The notes under the pieces were generated by a model. It searched no databases. It was not told the origin of the DNA and saw only the letters and a program-made list of their open reading frames with translations. From the NCBI GenBank assembly GCA_905480195.1, contig CAJQPN010000021.1:1-32482 (forward strand): a stretch of DNA of 32,482 nucleotides, in the 5' to 3' direction. Positions 1 to 8,792 of this stretch are shown piece after piece; positions within the stretch are counted from its first letter, which is position 1; every line of letters starts with the position of its first letter. The DNA comes from an uncultured Acidimicrobiales bacterium. Its GTDB lineage: Bacteria > Actinomycetota > Acidimicrobiia > Acidimicrobiales > Aldehydirespiratoraceae. The position numbers were made by a program, and so were the translations under genes.

Positions 1-1425
1 TTCGGGATCGGGCTGAAACTGAAGCCGAGCACGCTCGCCCGCCCGGTCATCTGGGGCGGCGCCACCATCCACGCAGGCCTGACCACGTTGATCATCGGGG
101 GCCTGCTACTGGGGGTTGGGGCCCTGGGGCTCCCCCTCGCCGCCGAGCTCGGTGTACGCGATGCGGTGCTCATCGGGTTTGCGTTCTCGTTCTGCAGCAC
201 GGTGTTCGCCGTGAAAGCCCTCGAAGACCGGAACGAGGTCGGTGCGCTGCAAGGTCGCCTTGCGATCGGCACGCTCGTCGTGCAGGACCTCTTCGCCGTC
301 GTCTTCCTCACCCTCGCAGTCGACGAGGCGCCATCGCCGTGGGCCCTCCTGGTCGTTCCTGCGGTCCTCCTCGCCCGACCCTTGTACGGCTGGGTGCTCG
401 ATCACGCCGGGCACGGGGAACTGATGCTGCTGCTCGGTCTCGTGCTTGCGGTCGGCGTCGGTGGGCAGGTATTCGAGGAGGTCGGTCTCAAACCCGATCT
501 CGGTGCACTTCTGATTGGGCTCACGCTCGCCAATCATCCGAGGAGCAAGGAACTGGCGTCCGCCTTGCTCGGATTCAAAGACATCCTGCTGATCGGGTTC
601 TTCTTGTCGATCGGGCTCGGTGGCGCTCCAGACGGGGCCGCGCTCACCATCGCCGTGATCGTTCTGGCCGTTCTGCCGATCAAGACCGCCGGCTTCGTCT
701 ACCTCATCTCCCGTTTCCGCTTTCGCGTTCGCACGGCCTGGCACACCTCGGCCAGCCTGGCGACCTACAGCGAGTTCGGCCTGATCGTCGCCGTCGTCGG
801 TGTCGACCAAGCCTTCCTCGACGAGCGCTGGATCTCGGCCATCGCCGTCGCCGTGTCCATCTCGTTCGTCCTTGCAGCTCCGCTCAACACCCATCGCTAC
901 ACCCTCTACGGCCGGGTGAGCGGTCGACTGCAATCGATCGAGCGGAGCCCGGTGCGGACTGACGATGCACTCATCGATCCGGGCACGGCGCAGATCATCG
1001 TCTTCGGAATGGGGCGTATCGGTTCGGGCGCGTACGACGAGCTCCGGGAGCGGCGCGGCGATGTCGTGCTTGGGGTCGACCGGCAAGATCGAAACGTCGA
1101 GGCCCAACGTGCGCTCGGGAGAGAGGTCGTGCGAGGCGATGCGCTCGACACAGAGTTCTGGGAACGACTCTGCCTCACGACCGACACCGACCTGGTCGTG
1201 CTCGCAATGAGCGATCACGCGGCGAATATGGAAGCTGTCCGCCAAGTGCGGGCCTTCCTGCCGGACGCGACGCTCGCTGCGGTTGCCACCCACGTCGACG
1301 AATTGGCCGAACTCGAAGCCATCGGCGTTGACGTCGCCCGCAATCTCTACGGCGAGGCCGGTCAAGGTCTCGCCGGGGATGCATGCGACTACTTGGCTAG
1401 CGAGCAGCGGAACCAGAACGACTGA
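1..1425 (+). CDS. Cation/proton antiporter, CPA2 (KefB-like) with C-terminal TrkA-N domain; 5' end outside window
   Basis: The reading frame is open from base 1, so the N-terminus lies upstream; 474 residues are visible. About 300 residues of hydrophobic membrane segments carry the CPA2 hallmarks, including GIGLKLKP at the left edge and a VVQDLFAVVF stretch like the QD-containing helix of KefB/KefC. A cytoplasmic TrkA-N (RCK) domain follows from about residue 331, with the dinucleotide motif G336-M-G338-R-I-G341 and an acidic residue (VDRQ) closing the second strand, which favours NAD(H). The family exchanges K+ or Na+ for H+ across the cytoplasmic membrane, and the RCK domain gates transport in response to nucleotide. 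The C-terminus has the normal family ending. The exact ion cannot be told from sequence. The stop is followed at once by remains of a META-domain gene. Confidence 0.9.
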   Translation, partial: FGIGLKLKPSTLARPVIWGGATIHAGLTTLIIGGLLLGVGALGLPLAAELGVRDAVLIGFAFSFCSTVFAVKALEDRNEVGALQGRLAIGTLVVQDLFAVVFLTLAVDEAPSPWALLVVPAVLLARPLYGWVLDHAGHGELMLLLGLVLAVGVGGQVFEEVGLKPDLGALLIGLTLANHPRSKELASALLGFKDILLIGFFLSIGLGGAPDGAALTIAVIVLAVLPIKTAGFVYLISRFRFRVRTAWHTSASLATYSEFGLIVAVVGVDQAFLDERWISAIAVAVSISFVLAAPLNTHRYTLYGRVSGRLQSIERSPVRTDDALIDPGTAQIIVFGMGRIGSGAYDELRERRGDVVLGVDRQDRNVEAQRALGREVVRGDALDTEFWERLCLTTDTDLVVLAMSDHAANMEAVRQVRAFLPDATLAAVATHVDELAELEAIGVDVARNLYGEAGQGLAGDACDYLASEQRNQND

Positions 1426-1427
1426 GC

Positions 1428-2051
1428 CGTCGTCAAACCACCATTCGGACCCGCATCTCACTGCGATTCGAAGCCGGCGAGATCGGGGTCAGCGCCGGGT
1501 GCAACTCGATCGGCGGGACCTACACGGTCGACAACGACACCCTCGTGATCGACGACCTGTTCTCCACCGAGATGGGGTGCGATCCCGAACGCCACGCCCA
1601 GGACGACTTCATCATCGCCGTGTTGACGAGTCGGCCGACGCTCGCCACCGGCACCAACACGCTCACGATCGCCTCCCCTACGGTCACGATCGAGTTGCTT
1701 GATCGTGAGGTGGCCGAGACCAACGAGTCGCTCGCCGTGACCACGTGGACCGTCGACGGCTTCTTCGATCCACTCGCTGCGACGTCGTACGCCGTCGACC
1801 GTTCTGCACACCTCGTCTTCAGCTCCGACGGACGCGTGGCCGGATTCGACGGCTGTGAACCGTTCGACATTCCCTACGAGACGGCAGAGACCGCCATCAC
1901 GTTCGCTCCAACTCCGGCCGCTGCGGGCAGCGACTACTCCGCGGCGTTCGCAAACGTCGTCGGGCGGGGAACGCTCCTCTACGAGATCAAGGGACGACAT
2001 CTCACACTCACTGCCGTGGACGGGACTGGCCTCACCGCCCGAGCAAACTGA
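1428..2051 (+). pseudogene. META (HslJ-like) two-domain protein, 5'-truncated or lacking a usable start
   Basis: The frame is open from just after a TAG at 1398-1400 to the stop at 2049-2051. The translation begins inside a META domain: ISLRFEAGEIGVSAGCN, then GGTY, STEMGCD and LTI in the usual order. A second META repeat follows (TTWTVDGF, LVFSSDGRVAGFDGC, LTLTAVDG). There is no ATG, GTG or TTG before the GTG at 1545, and starting there would remove the GCN signature strand. The tryptophan-containing first strand of META domain 1, any signal peptide and a ribosome binding site are all missing; these proteins are normally exported. I read this as a gene whose 5' end was deleted against the antiporter stop codon. 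A non-standard CTG start (1422 or 1461) or a sequencing error is also possible. An automatic annotation may show a CDS from 1545. Confidence 0.6.
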
Positions 2052-2114
2052 GGCGATTAGGGCAATGCCGAAACGACAGCTACCGTCAGCGCTTTGCTCC
2101 ATGGAGGAACCAAG

Positions 2115-3302
2115 ATGCGACGCCTCACCGTTGCCGTGCTGACCGCCGTCGTAATCGCCTCCGGATGCGGCGGCGACGCAACCGACGCCGACGCAGGCGA
2201 CATCACCCCATCGCCAACCACGACATCACCGACGACGAGCGCCGCGCCGACGACCGCTCCCGAAACAGCGACCACGACCACAGTGACGAAGACGACAGAG
2301 CCGGCAGCCGTCGGCGAATGGGTCGTGCACAATGCCGAAGGGTGCGTTTGCGCCGACGGCTCCGACTACCGGTACATGACCTGGGCCGGCGACCCCGACA
2401 AGGTCGTAATCTTCCTCCAAGGTGGCGGTGCCTGCTTCACCGCAGAGACCTGTGAGATCGGTGGCCCGGCACAATCGTTCTCGCACGACATCACCGCTGA
2501 TCTCGAAGCCGCCCAAAGCGGAGCCTTCCGACGCGGCCTGTTCGACTTCGACAACCCGGAGAACCCGGTCGGCGACTGGTCAGTCATCTACCTGCCCTAC
2601 TGCACCGGCGACGTCTTTCTCGGCACCCGGGCCCACGCCTACAGCGACGACGTTGTGGTGAATCACACTGGCAGCCTCAACGCACGCAAGGGCATCGAAC
2701 ACCTCATCGCCAATCATCCCAACGCCACCAACGTCTTCGTCACCGGTTCATCCGCTGGTGCCGTCCCATCGCCGCTGGTGGCAGGCCTGGTCGCCGAGCA
2801 GTACCCAGACGCCGATGTCGCCGCATTGGGCGACGGTGCTGGCGGCTACGGCGCCAACCCGGTGATCATGGGCTTCCTCAACGCCCAATGGGGTATCGCA
2901 GACGGCATCCCCGATTGGCCCATTGCCGAGGGCATCGACGTGACGACCCTTGGCGCTCCCGACAACTACATCTTGGCGGTCAACCAGTTCGACAATCTTC
3001 GCGTTGCCCGGTTCGACGATGCCTATGACTCGGTCCAGGCCGGCTTTGCCAGCCTCTTTGCGCTGAGCGGTGGGGGCACCGTGCTCGACGTCGTGCTCGA
3101 GAGCGAGGCCTACATCGAACGAGCCGGCATCGATCTGCCGGTCTTCATCGCCGCAGGCAACGACCACACCACCATGCTGGCCGAAGACTTCTACGAACTC
3201 GAAGAGGGCGGAGTCCGCTGGGTCGACTGGCTGAGCGACTTCGTCGACGGTGAACCCGTCACAGACGTCAAGTGCACCGATTGCGGCTCACCGTCGTCGT
3301 AA
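2115..3302 (+). CDS. Pectinacetylesterase-family (Notum-like) lipoprotein hydrolase
   Basis: 395 residues. The ATG at 2115 is chosen over an in-frame TTG at 2094 because GGAGGA (2103-2108) sits 6 nt upstream of it. The N-terminus is a lipoprotein signal peptide (MRRLTVAVLTAVVIASGC), with Cys18 as the likely lipidated residue, followed by a Thr/Pro/Ala-rich linker to about residue 65 as in surface-tethered enzymes. The catalytic domain has the pectinacetylesterase order: an oxyanion strand VVIFLQGGGACF, YLPYCTGDVFLGT, nucleophile elbow G211-S-S213-A-G215, and a late GNDH with His351 as the likely catalytic histidine. Several paired cysteines suit an exported protein. The family removes acyl esters from polysaccharides, or from lipidated proteins in animal Notum. 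The substrate here is unknown. It appears to be a single-gene unit. Confidence 0.85.
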   Translation: MRRLTVAVLTAVVIASGCGGDATDADAGDITPSPTTTSPTTSAAPTTAPETATTTTVTKTTEPAAVGEWVVHNAEGCVCADGSDYRYMTWAGDPDKVVIFLQGGGACFTAETCEIGGPAQSFSHDITADLEAAQSGAFRRGLFDFDNPENPVGDWSVIYLPYCTGDVFLGTRAHAYSDDVVVNHTGSLNARKGIEHLIANHPNATNVFVTGSSAGAVPSPLVAGLVAEQYPDADVAALGDGAGGYGANPVIMGFLNAQWGIADGIPDWPIAEGIDVTTLGAPDNYILAVNQFDNLRVARFDDAYDSVQAGFASLFALSGGGTVLDVVLESEAYIERAGIDLPVFIAAGNDHTTMLAEDFYELEEGGVRWVDWLSDFVDGEPVTDVKCTDCGSPSS

Positions 3303-3322
3303 GAAGTTGCGCCCGACTGGCT

Positions 3323-3385
3323 GGCCAGGCAGAACCAGTGCCGTTCTTGACATTTTGGGACCTGGGTTCGACCCCACCCTGGCCA
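3323..3385 (+). repeat. tRNA-like inverted repeat in the gap before the acyl-CoA dehydrogenase gene
   Basis: A perfect 7-bp inverted repeat, GGCCAGG (3323-3329) and CCTGGCC (3378-3384), encloses a segment ending in TGGGTTCGACCCCA, which resembles a tRNA T-arm with a 6-nt loop. The whole is 63 nt, too short for a tRNA, and I cannot fold a D-arm or a sound anticodon arm from the middle. It may be a decayed tRNA gene, a terminator for the upstream lipoprotein gene, or chance. A weak promoter, TTCGAC (3367) - 18 nt - TACGAT (3391), lies across its right end and could serve the next gene. Confidence 0.3.
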
Positions 3386-3430
3386 CTCAGTACGATGTGA
3401 ACGCTCGCTAACACGCCTCCCGGAGGACAG

Positions 3431-4651
3431 ATGTCCGACACCCTCTCCCCTGCCGAAGCCGACGAATTCCGCGCCCGGTGCACTGCATTCCTCGAAGAGC
3501 ACGCCACCGGCATCAGCCTCGACGGTCAACCCGACCCCCGCGGCTCGATCCGAATGGGCCACGCCAAGACCTTCCAGGGGGCACTCACCGATGCAGGCCT
3601 CGCCGGTCTCACCTATTCCAGTGAGTACGGCGGACAGAGCCTCACCAAGGATCACGAGCGGATCTGGCGTGAGGAATACGGCAAGTTCCCGAACATGACC
3701 TCCGAACTCACGATCTCGCACGGGATGTGCGTGCCAATGCTCAACGAGTACGGAACCCACGAGCAAAAAAGCGCCTATCTGGCCGACGCCATCGCAGCCC
3801 GCACAGTGTGGTGCCAGATGTTCTCCGAACCCGGTGCCGGATCCGACGTGGCGAGCCTGCAGACCAAGGCTGAGCGCGACGGCGACGTGTGGGTGATCAA
3901 CGGCCAGAAGGTCTGGACCACCACCGCGCACCTGTGCGACTACGGCATCATCATCGCCCGCACCGACCCGGCCGTCGCCAAACACGCCGGTATCTCGATG
4001 TTCATCATCGACATGAACGCACCTGGCGTCGAAGTTCGTCCGATCAACCAGATCGACGGTGGTCAGCATTTCAACGAAATCTTCTTCACTGACGTCGAGG
4101 TCCCAGCCGCTCACCTGCTGGGAGACCTCAACAACGGCTGGAACATGGCCACCGCCATGCTCATGTACGAACGAGTCGCGATCGGTTCGGGCTCGACCAG
4201 CGGCGTCCGGCACAACCTCACTGATCAGCTGATCGAGACCGCCACCAAACTCGGCCGGATCGACGAACCGGTCATCCGCGACCAGCTGATGCAGCTCTAC
4301 ATCATGGAAACCACCGCTTCACTCGTCTCGATGCGGACACGGGCCGACCTCCAGGCCGGTAAGACCCCGGGGCCCGGCGGCTCGCTCGGCAAGTTGATCG
4401 GCACCCTCAACATGAACTTTGCCCGCGATCTCGGCATGGAGATCTACGGCTCAGCCGGCGTCGCCTGGGACGGCGACGGAGGAAACTGGGCCCGCTTCGC
4501 GCTCACGAGCCTGCAGGGCGGCATCGCCGGTGGCACCAACGAGATCCAGCGCAACATCATCGGCGACCGCGTCCTCGGTCTGCCCCGTGACGTTGACGTG
4601 TCGAAGAACGTGCCGTTCAACGAGCTCAAAGTCGGCACGCAACGCGACTGA
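3431..4651 (+). CDS. Acyl-CoA dehydrogenase (FadE type)
   Basis: 406 residues, near the family norm. The ATG at 3431 is preceded by GGAGGA at 3422-3427. It is a flavoenzyme that introduces a trans-2 double bond into acyl-CoA thioesters. The order is standard: N-terminal helical domain, FAD-binding MFSEPGAGSDVASL in the middle, the beta-domain motif NGQKVWTTTAH, and a C-terminal helical domain ending GGTNEIQRNIIGDRVLGLP. The position that carries the catalytic Glu of medium-chain enzymes (the E of YEGT) is Gly367. A Glu is available at residue 247 in MYERVAIGSG, where isovaleryl-CoA-type enzymes carry their base, so activity is probably retained. Such enzymes in mycobacteria often act on branched or steroid side chains. 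The chain-length preference cannot be read from sequence. It stands alone, 41 nt before gnd. Confidence 0.92.
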   Translation: MSDTLSPAEADEFRARCTAFLEEHATGISLDGQPDPRGSIRMGHAKTFQGALTDAGLAGLTYSSEYGGQSLTKDHERIWREEYGKFPNMTSELTISHGMCVPMLNEYGTHEQKSAYLADAIAARTVWCQMFSEPGAGSDVASLQTKAERDGDVWVINGQKVWTTTAHLCDYGIIIARTDPAVAKHAGISMFIIDMNAPGVEVRPINQIDGGQHFNEIFFTDVEVPAAHLLGDLNNGWNMATAMLMYERVAIGSGSTSGVRHNLTDQLIETATKLGRIDEPVIRDQLMQLYIMETTASLVSMRTRADLQAGKTPGPGGSLGKLIGTLNMNFARDLGMEIYGSAGVAWDGDGGNWARFALTSLQGGIAGGTNEIQRNIIGDRVLGLPRDVDVSKNVPFNELKVGTQRD

Positions 4652-4692
4652 GCGAAGTAGGTTCCCGGGAACGGCGTTCGCGGGAGACACAC

Positions 4693-5715
4693 ATGCAGTT
4701 GGCGATGGTCGGCCTCGGCCGAATGGGTGCGAACATCGTCCGCAGACTCATGGCAGGCGGTCACGAGTGTGTGGTCACTGACGTTGACGCAGACGCGGTC
4801 AACGACCTCGTCAACGAAGGCGCAACCGGCGCCAACGATCTCGCCGCACTGGTCGAGCAACTCGACGCACCGCGACGAATCTGGCTGATGGTGCCCGTCC
4901 ATTTCGTCGATTCGCTCATCGATGAATTGACACCATTGCTCGAACCGGGCGATGTGATCATCGACGGTGGCAACTCTCTCTACCGCCTCGCCATCGACCG
5001 TGCCGACCGGCTTGCCGAGCACGGCGTGCACTACGTCGACGTTGGCACCAGCGGTGGCGTCTACGGCCTCGAGCGAGGCTTCTGTCTCATGGTCGGCGGC
5101 GAAGCCGACGCAGTTGCCGAAATGGGACCGCTGTTCGACACGATCTCGCCGGCGATCGACTCGGTTCCACGCACCGCCAACCGGGCGGGGGATGTGGTGC
5201 CGGCCGAACACGGCTGGTTGCACTGCGGCCCGGCCGGCGCCGGCCACTTCGTCAAGATGGTTCACAACGGCATCGAGTACGCGATGATGGCCGCGATCGC
5301 CGAAGGGCTGGGCATTCTCGAAGCTGCCGATGCCGGTACCGAGACGCGCCAAGCCGATGCCGAGACCGCGCCGCTCGATGACCCCCGCGCCTACCAGTAC
5401 GACTTCGATCTCGCAGCGATTAGCGAACTGTGGCGCCGCGGCAGCGTCATCAACAGTTGGTTGATCGATCTCACTGCGAACGCCTACGCCGAAGATCCAG
5501 AGCTGTCGCAGTTTGCCGGTCGAGTTTCTGACAGTGGCATGGGACGGTGGACGGTGAAGGCCGCAGTCGACACCGGAGTGCCTGCGCACACGATCACGGC
5601 GTCGCTGTTTGAACGCTTTGCCAGTCGAGAGAACTTCGACTACTCCGGAAAGGCTCTGTCCGCTATGCGGATGCAATTCGGCGGCCATCGCGAGACGTCG
5701 GTAGAGGAGGCCTGA
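4693..5715 (+). CDS. gnd: 6-phosphogluconate dehydrogenase (decarboxylating), short NAD-type
   Basis: 340 residues: the short bacterial class, against about 470 for the classical NADP enzyme. It oxidises and decarboxylates 6-phosphogluconate to ribulose-5-phosphate. The N-terminal Rossmann domain has G7-L-G9-R-M-G12. The second strand ends in VVTD30-V-D32, and acidic residues there fit NAD+ better than NADP+. The substrate motifs are [14 protein letters not shown], and the catalytic block K188-M-V-H191-N192-G-I-E195-Y196, spaced as in the sheep enzyme. A GGGAG sequence lies 6 nt before the ATG. The stop overlaps the next start (TGATG), so zwf is translationally coupled. This is the first gene of gnd-zwf-pgl. 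A TAGGTT hexamer at 4658-4663 could be its -10 element. Confidence 0.95.
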   Translation: MQLAMVGLGRMGANIVRRLMAGGHECVVTDVDADAVNDLVNEGATGANDLAALVEQLDAPRRIWLMVPVHFVDSLIDELTPLLEPGDVIIDGGNSLYRLAIDRADRLAEHGVHYVDVGTSGGVYGLERGFCLMVGGEADAVAEMGPLFDTISPAIDSVPRTANRAGDVVPAEHGWLHCGPAGAGHFVKMVHNGIEYAMMAAIAEGLGILEAADAGTETRQADAETAPLDDPRAYQYDFDLAAISELWRRGSVINSWLIDLTANAYAEDPELSQFAGRVSDSGMGRWTVKAAVDTGVPAHTITASLFERFASRENFDYSGKALSAMRMQFGGHRETSVEEA

Positions 5716-7079
5716 TGGAGCGCGCCGATGCGCTCGTCTTGTTCGGAATTACCGGCGATCTCTCTGAAAAAAAGTTGCTCCCTGCGCTCTATGAACTGAC
5801 CGTTGAGGGGCGGCTCGACATCCCGGTCGTTGGCGTGGCCCGAAGCGGCTGGACGCTCGACGACCTGTGTGCCCACGTTCGCCGTGTGCTGGCCGACCGC
5901 GATCAAACGGCCGTCGACCAACTCTGCAGTCGCCTCCGACACGTTGACGGGGACTACCAAGATCCCGCAACCTTCGCCGACCTCGCCGAGCAACTCGAGG
6001 ACGTCCAACGTCCGTTGTTCTTCATGGCCATTCCACCGTCGCTGTTCGAAAAGGTCGCGACCTCGCTCGCCGGTGTGGGTCTGAGCCAACGGGGTCGTCT
6101 CGTGATCGAGAAACCGTTCGGGCGTGATCTCGCCAGCGCAATCGAGCTCAACGACATCCTCCACCGTCACTTCCGTGAAGACCAGATTTTCCGGATCGAT
6201 CACTTCCTCGGCAAGGAGCCGGTACAGAACTTGCTCGTGTTCCGCTTCGCCAACAGCCTCCTCGAGCCGATCTGGAATCGCCATCACGTCGCAAGCGTGA
6301 TGGTCACCATGGCCGAGTCGTACGGCATCGAAGGACGGGGACGCTTCTACGACGGGGTCGGAGCCATACGCGACGTCATCCAGAACCACCTCCTGCAGAT
6401 CGTCGGTCTGCTCGCCATGGAGCCACCGGTCTCCGGCGACCCCGACGCACTGCGCGACGAGGTCGTGAAGGTGCTCAAAGCAGTCCAACCGCTCACCGAC
6501 GACAACGTGATCCGTGGGCAGTACGACGGCTACCTCGACGAGTCCAATGTCGCCCCCGACTCCACCACCGAGACGTTTGCTGCGATCGATCTCCGGATCG
6601 ACAACTGGCGATGGGCCGGCGTGCCGTTCTGCATCCGGGCCGGCAAGGGCATGGCCGAAACGGTCACCGAGGCGCGCATCGTGTTGCAGGAGACCCCGCA
6701 AGACCTGTTCGCACCGGCCGGAAAACCCCCACCCAACGTCATCACCTTCCGGATGAAACCCGACGACGTCATCTCGATGACCATGCAGGCGAAAGTCCCC
6801 GGGCAGGAGACGAGAGCCGAAAGTCTCGATCTCACCGTCGACTACGGCGAAGCGCTCGGTGGCGACGGTCCCGACCCCTACGAGCGGCTCATTGGCGATG
6901 CGATCGATGGCGACCCTCGCCTGTTCGCTCGTCAGGACAGCGTCGAACAAGCGTGGCGAATCGTCGAAGGGGTGCTCGACCCGTCGGCTCCCATCCACAC
7001 CTACGAGCGAGGCAGTTGGGGTCCCCAGCTCGCCGACACCATGCTGCCGCCCGGCCGATGCTGGCCCGAGGACGAATGA
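5715..7079 (+). CDS. zwf: Glucose-6-phosphate 1-dehydrogenase
   Basis: 454 residues, slightly short of the usual 480-510. It oxidises glucose-6-phosphate to 6-phosphogluconolactone, the entry step of the oxidative pentose phosphate pathway. The N-terminus has the dinucleotide motif [19 protein letters not shown]. The substrate motif R160-IDHFLGKE is complete (Asp162, His163, Lys167), and His225 in IQNHLLQ is the catalytic base by comparison with the Leuconostoc enzyme. IEKPFG is also present. The start overlaps the gnd stop by one base, and the last four bases (ATGA) contain the pgl start. The order gnd-zwf-pgl reverses the metabolic sequence. The OpcA assembly factor, which accompanies zwf in many actinobacteria, is not adjacent. 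Confidence 0.97.
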   Translation: MERADALVLFGITGDLSEKKLLPALYELTVEGRLDIPVVGVARSGWTLDDLCAHVRRVLADRDQTAVDQLCSRLRHVDGDYQDPATFADLAEQLEDVQRPLFFMAIPPSLFEKVATSLAGVGLSQRGRLVIEKPFGRDLASAIELNDILHRHFREDQIFRIDHFLGKEPVQNLLVFRFANSLLEPIWNRHHVASVMVTMAESYGIEGRGRFYDGVGAIRDVIQNHLLQIVGLLAMEPPVSGDPDALRDEVVKVLKAVQPLTDDNVIRGQYDGYLDESNVAPDSTTETFAAIDLRIDNWRWAGVPFCIRAGKGMAETVTEARIVLQETPQDLFAPAGKPPPNVITFRMKPDDVISMTMQAKVPGQETRAESLDLTVDYGEALGGDGPDPYERLIGDAIDGDPRLFARQDSVEQAWRIVEGVLDPSAPIHTYERGSWGPQLADTMLPPGRCWPEDE

Positions 7080-7759
7080 CGATCGACGTCATCACCACCC
7101 CCGATGCCGAAGCCGCAGCCTGGGCAGGAGCCGAGTTCGTGGCCCACCGTGCGACCGAGACAATCGAACAAACCGGCCGGTTCGTCTGGGCGGTCTCGGG
7201 CGGCTCGACCCCGGCCCGATTCCTCGGCGCTCTTGCAGAACACGACGACATCGACTGGTCGGCGATCCATCTCTTCCAAGTGGACGAACGCATCGCCCCG
7301 GCTCAGGCACCGGAGCGCAACGACACCATGATCCGGGAACGTCTCGTGGCACGACGACCCGAGGTCGACTATCACCCGATGCCGGTGGAGGCCGACGATC
7401 TCTCCGCTGCCCTGGTCGCCCATCTCGCGACCATGGCGCAGCTCGCCGGGTCACCTGTCGTCCTCGACCTCGTGCAACTGGGACTTGGCGATGACGGCCA
7501 CACGGCCTCGCTGATCGACGGCGACCCTGCGCTTCGCTGCGGTGACGACCTCACCGTCACGGGTTCCTACCGGGGGACTCGCCGGGTGACCATGACAGCG
7601 CCACTTCTCAATCGTGCCCGACGCCGGCTGTTTCTCGTGACCGGCGCCGAAAAAGACCAGGCACTCGATCGGCTCGCGCAGCGCGATCCTCACATCCCGG
7701 CAACACTGATCACCACAGAAGCGACGACGCTCGTCACCGACCGGAGCGCCGCTGAATGA
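7076..7759 (+). CDS. pgl: 6-phosphogluconolactonase
   Basis: 227 residues, starting at the ATG within the ATGA overlap with zwf (7076-7079); the frame extends further upstream but only as a shadow of zwf. It hydrolyses 6-phosphogluconolactone and so links zwf to gnd. The motifs are typical of the glucosamine-6-phosphate isomerase/6PGL fold: SGGSTP at residues 41-46 (phosphate loop), VDERIAP around 69-75, ERND at 80-83, and [12 protein letters not shown]. The 3' end runs 26 bp into the 3' end of the convergent kinase gene, so the two transcription units meet tail to tail without a spacer or a visible terminator. Confidence 0.95.
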   Translation: MTIDVITTPDAEAAAWAGAEFVAHRATETIEQTGRFVWAVSGGSTPARFLGALAEHDDIDWSAIHLFQVDERIAPAQAPERNDTMIRERLVARRPEVDYHPMPVEADDLSAALVAHLATMAQLAGSPVVLDLVQLGLGDDGHTASLIDGDPALRCGDDLTVTGSYRGTRRVTMTAPLLNRARRRLFLVTGAEKDQALDRLAQRDPHIPATLITTEATTLVTDRSAAE

Positions 7760-8792
7760 TGCGGCCGGCCCGCTCGAACAGGCCGATCGTCGTGGCGTGC
7801 AACAGATCGCCGAACGATTTGGCAGCCTTGCCGGCAAAGGCTCTGGCGTGGGTTCCCTCGAGAATGATCCCGGTCTTGTAACAGGCGAGAACGGCGTACC
7901 AGTCGAGGGCGTCGATCGAACGAGGCGACCGCTCGTCGTAGTGGCGCACCAGTTCGTCGATCGTCGGAAAACCGTCCCACGGCTGTACCGACATCATGCC
8001 TGCGTCGCCGTCAGCCTCGGGCCAGAACGCCACGACAAGCCCGAGATCGATCAGCGGGTCGCCCCGGGTCGCGAGTTCCCAGTCGACGATGGCGGCGATC
8101 TCACCACGATCATGGCGAAACATGACGTTGCTGAGGTGATAGTCGCCATGGATGATCCCGGTCGGCGAGGGATCCGGACGGTTCTGCTCGAGAAAGGCCT
8201 GGATGTCGGCGAGATGCGGCAGGGCAGGCCCGGGATAGCCGTCGAGTTCGCGGTAGCTGTCGAGCTGGGCCTGCCAACGCGGGACCTGCCGCTCGAGGTA
8301 CCCGTCAGGCTTGCCGAACCCGTCGAGTATCCCGGTCTCGGAATCGACGGCGTGAAGCGACAGGAGCGCATCGACGAACGACAGCCCCATGGTGTGGCGA
8401 ACGGCTGGGTCGCCGGCGTGGAGCGCTGGGAGCCCCGACGTTGCCTGGAACCCGTCGATCGGTTCCATCAGATAGAACGCTGCGCCGAGCACGCGCTCGT
8501 CGGACTCGGCGGCGATGAGCGCGGGATGGGGCACGTCCGAACCCGCCAGTGCACCGAGGACACGCGCTTCACGACGCATCGTCTCGTCGGAGTTCGCACG
8601 CTTGTGTTCGGGGGGACGCCGCAGCACATAGGTTCGGCCGTCACGATCGAAGCGCAACAACAGGTTCTGGGTACCCCCGGCGATCGCCTCGAACCGTTCG
8701 AGTGGACCGGACCCCAACCCCCGTTCGTCCATCCAGCCGCACAGGATGTCGCGATCGACGATCGAGGGATCGACCGGCTGTTCGTCAGCCAT
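7734..8792 (-). CDS. APH-family phosphotransferase (LvaA / ACAD10-11 kinase-domain type)
   Basis: 352 residues. The ATG at 8792 overlaps the 3' end of the SDR gene by 8 bp, so translation is coupled; a longer frame to 8903 would run deep into the SDR and is rejected. It has the protein-kinase-like fold of aminoglycoside/choline kinases: an N-lobe with TYVLRRPP, the catalytic loop H215-G-D217-Y-H-L-S-N222 (Asp as base, Asn for Mg2+) and the second metal motif D237-W-E. YLMEPIDGF and HAVD match the phosphotransferases linked to acyl-CoA dehydrogenases, not drug-resistance enzymes. Human ACAD10/11 carry this domain fused to their dehydrogenase, and Pseudomonas LvaA phosphorylates 4-hydroxyacyl-CoA. 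With an ACAD11-like gene in the same operon I infer that job here. Antibiotic resistance is unlikely. Confidence 0.88.
   Translation of the reverse strand: MADEQPVDPSIVDRDILCGWMDERGLGSGPLERFEAIAGGTQNLLLRFDRDGRTYVLRRPPEHKRANSDETMRREARVLGALAGSDVPHPALIAAESDERVLGAAFYLMEPIDGFQATSGLPALHAGDPAVRHTMGLSFVDALLSLHAVDSETGILDGFGKPDGYLERQVPRWQAQLDSYRELDGYPGPALPHLADIQAFLEQNRPDPSPTGIIHGDYHLSNVMFRHDRGEIAAIVDWELATRGDPLIDLGLVVAFWPEADGDAGMMSVQPWDGFPTIDELVRHYDERSPRSIDALDWYAVLACYKTGIILEGTHARAFAGKAAKSFGDLLHATTIGLFERAGRIIQRRSGR

Noticed and set aside
106..1461. A 450-codon - strand open frame opposite the antiporter gene
   Set aside because: Low-complexity acidic/basic composition without motifs; the + strand carries a clear CPA2 antiporter.
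3323..3385. A functional tRNA gene
   Set aside because: Only 63 nt, with no D-arm or anticodon arm and a 6-nt T-loop.
7734..8792. Aminoglycoside resistance gene
   Set aside because: The fold is shared, but the sequence and its operon with an ACAD11-type dehydrogenase point to acyl-CoA metabolism.
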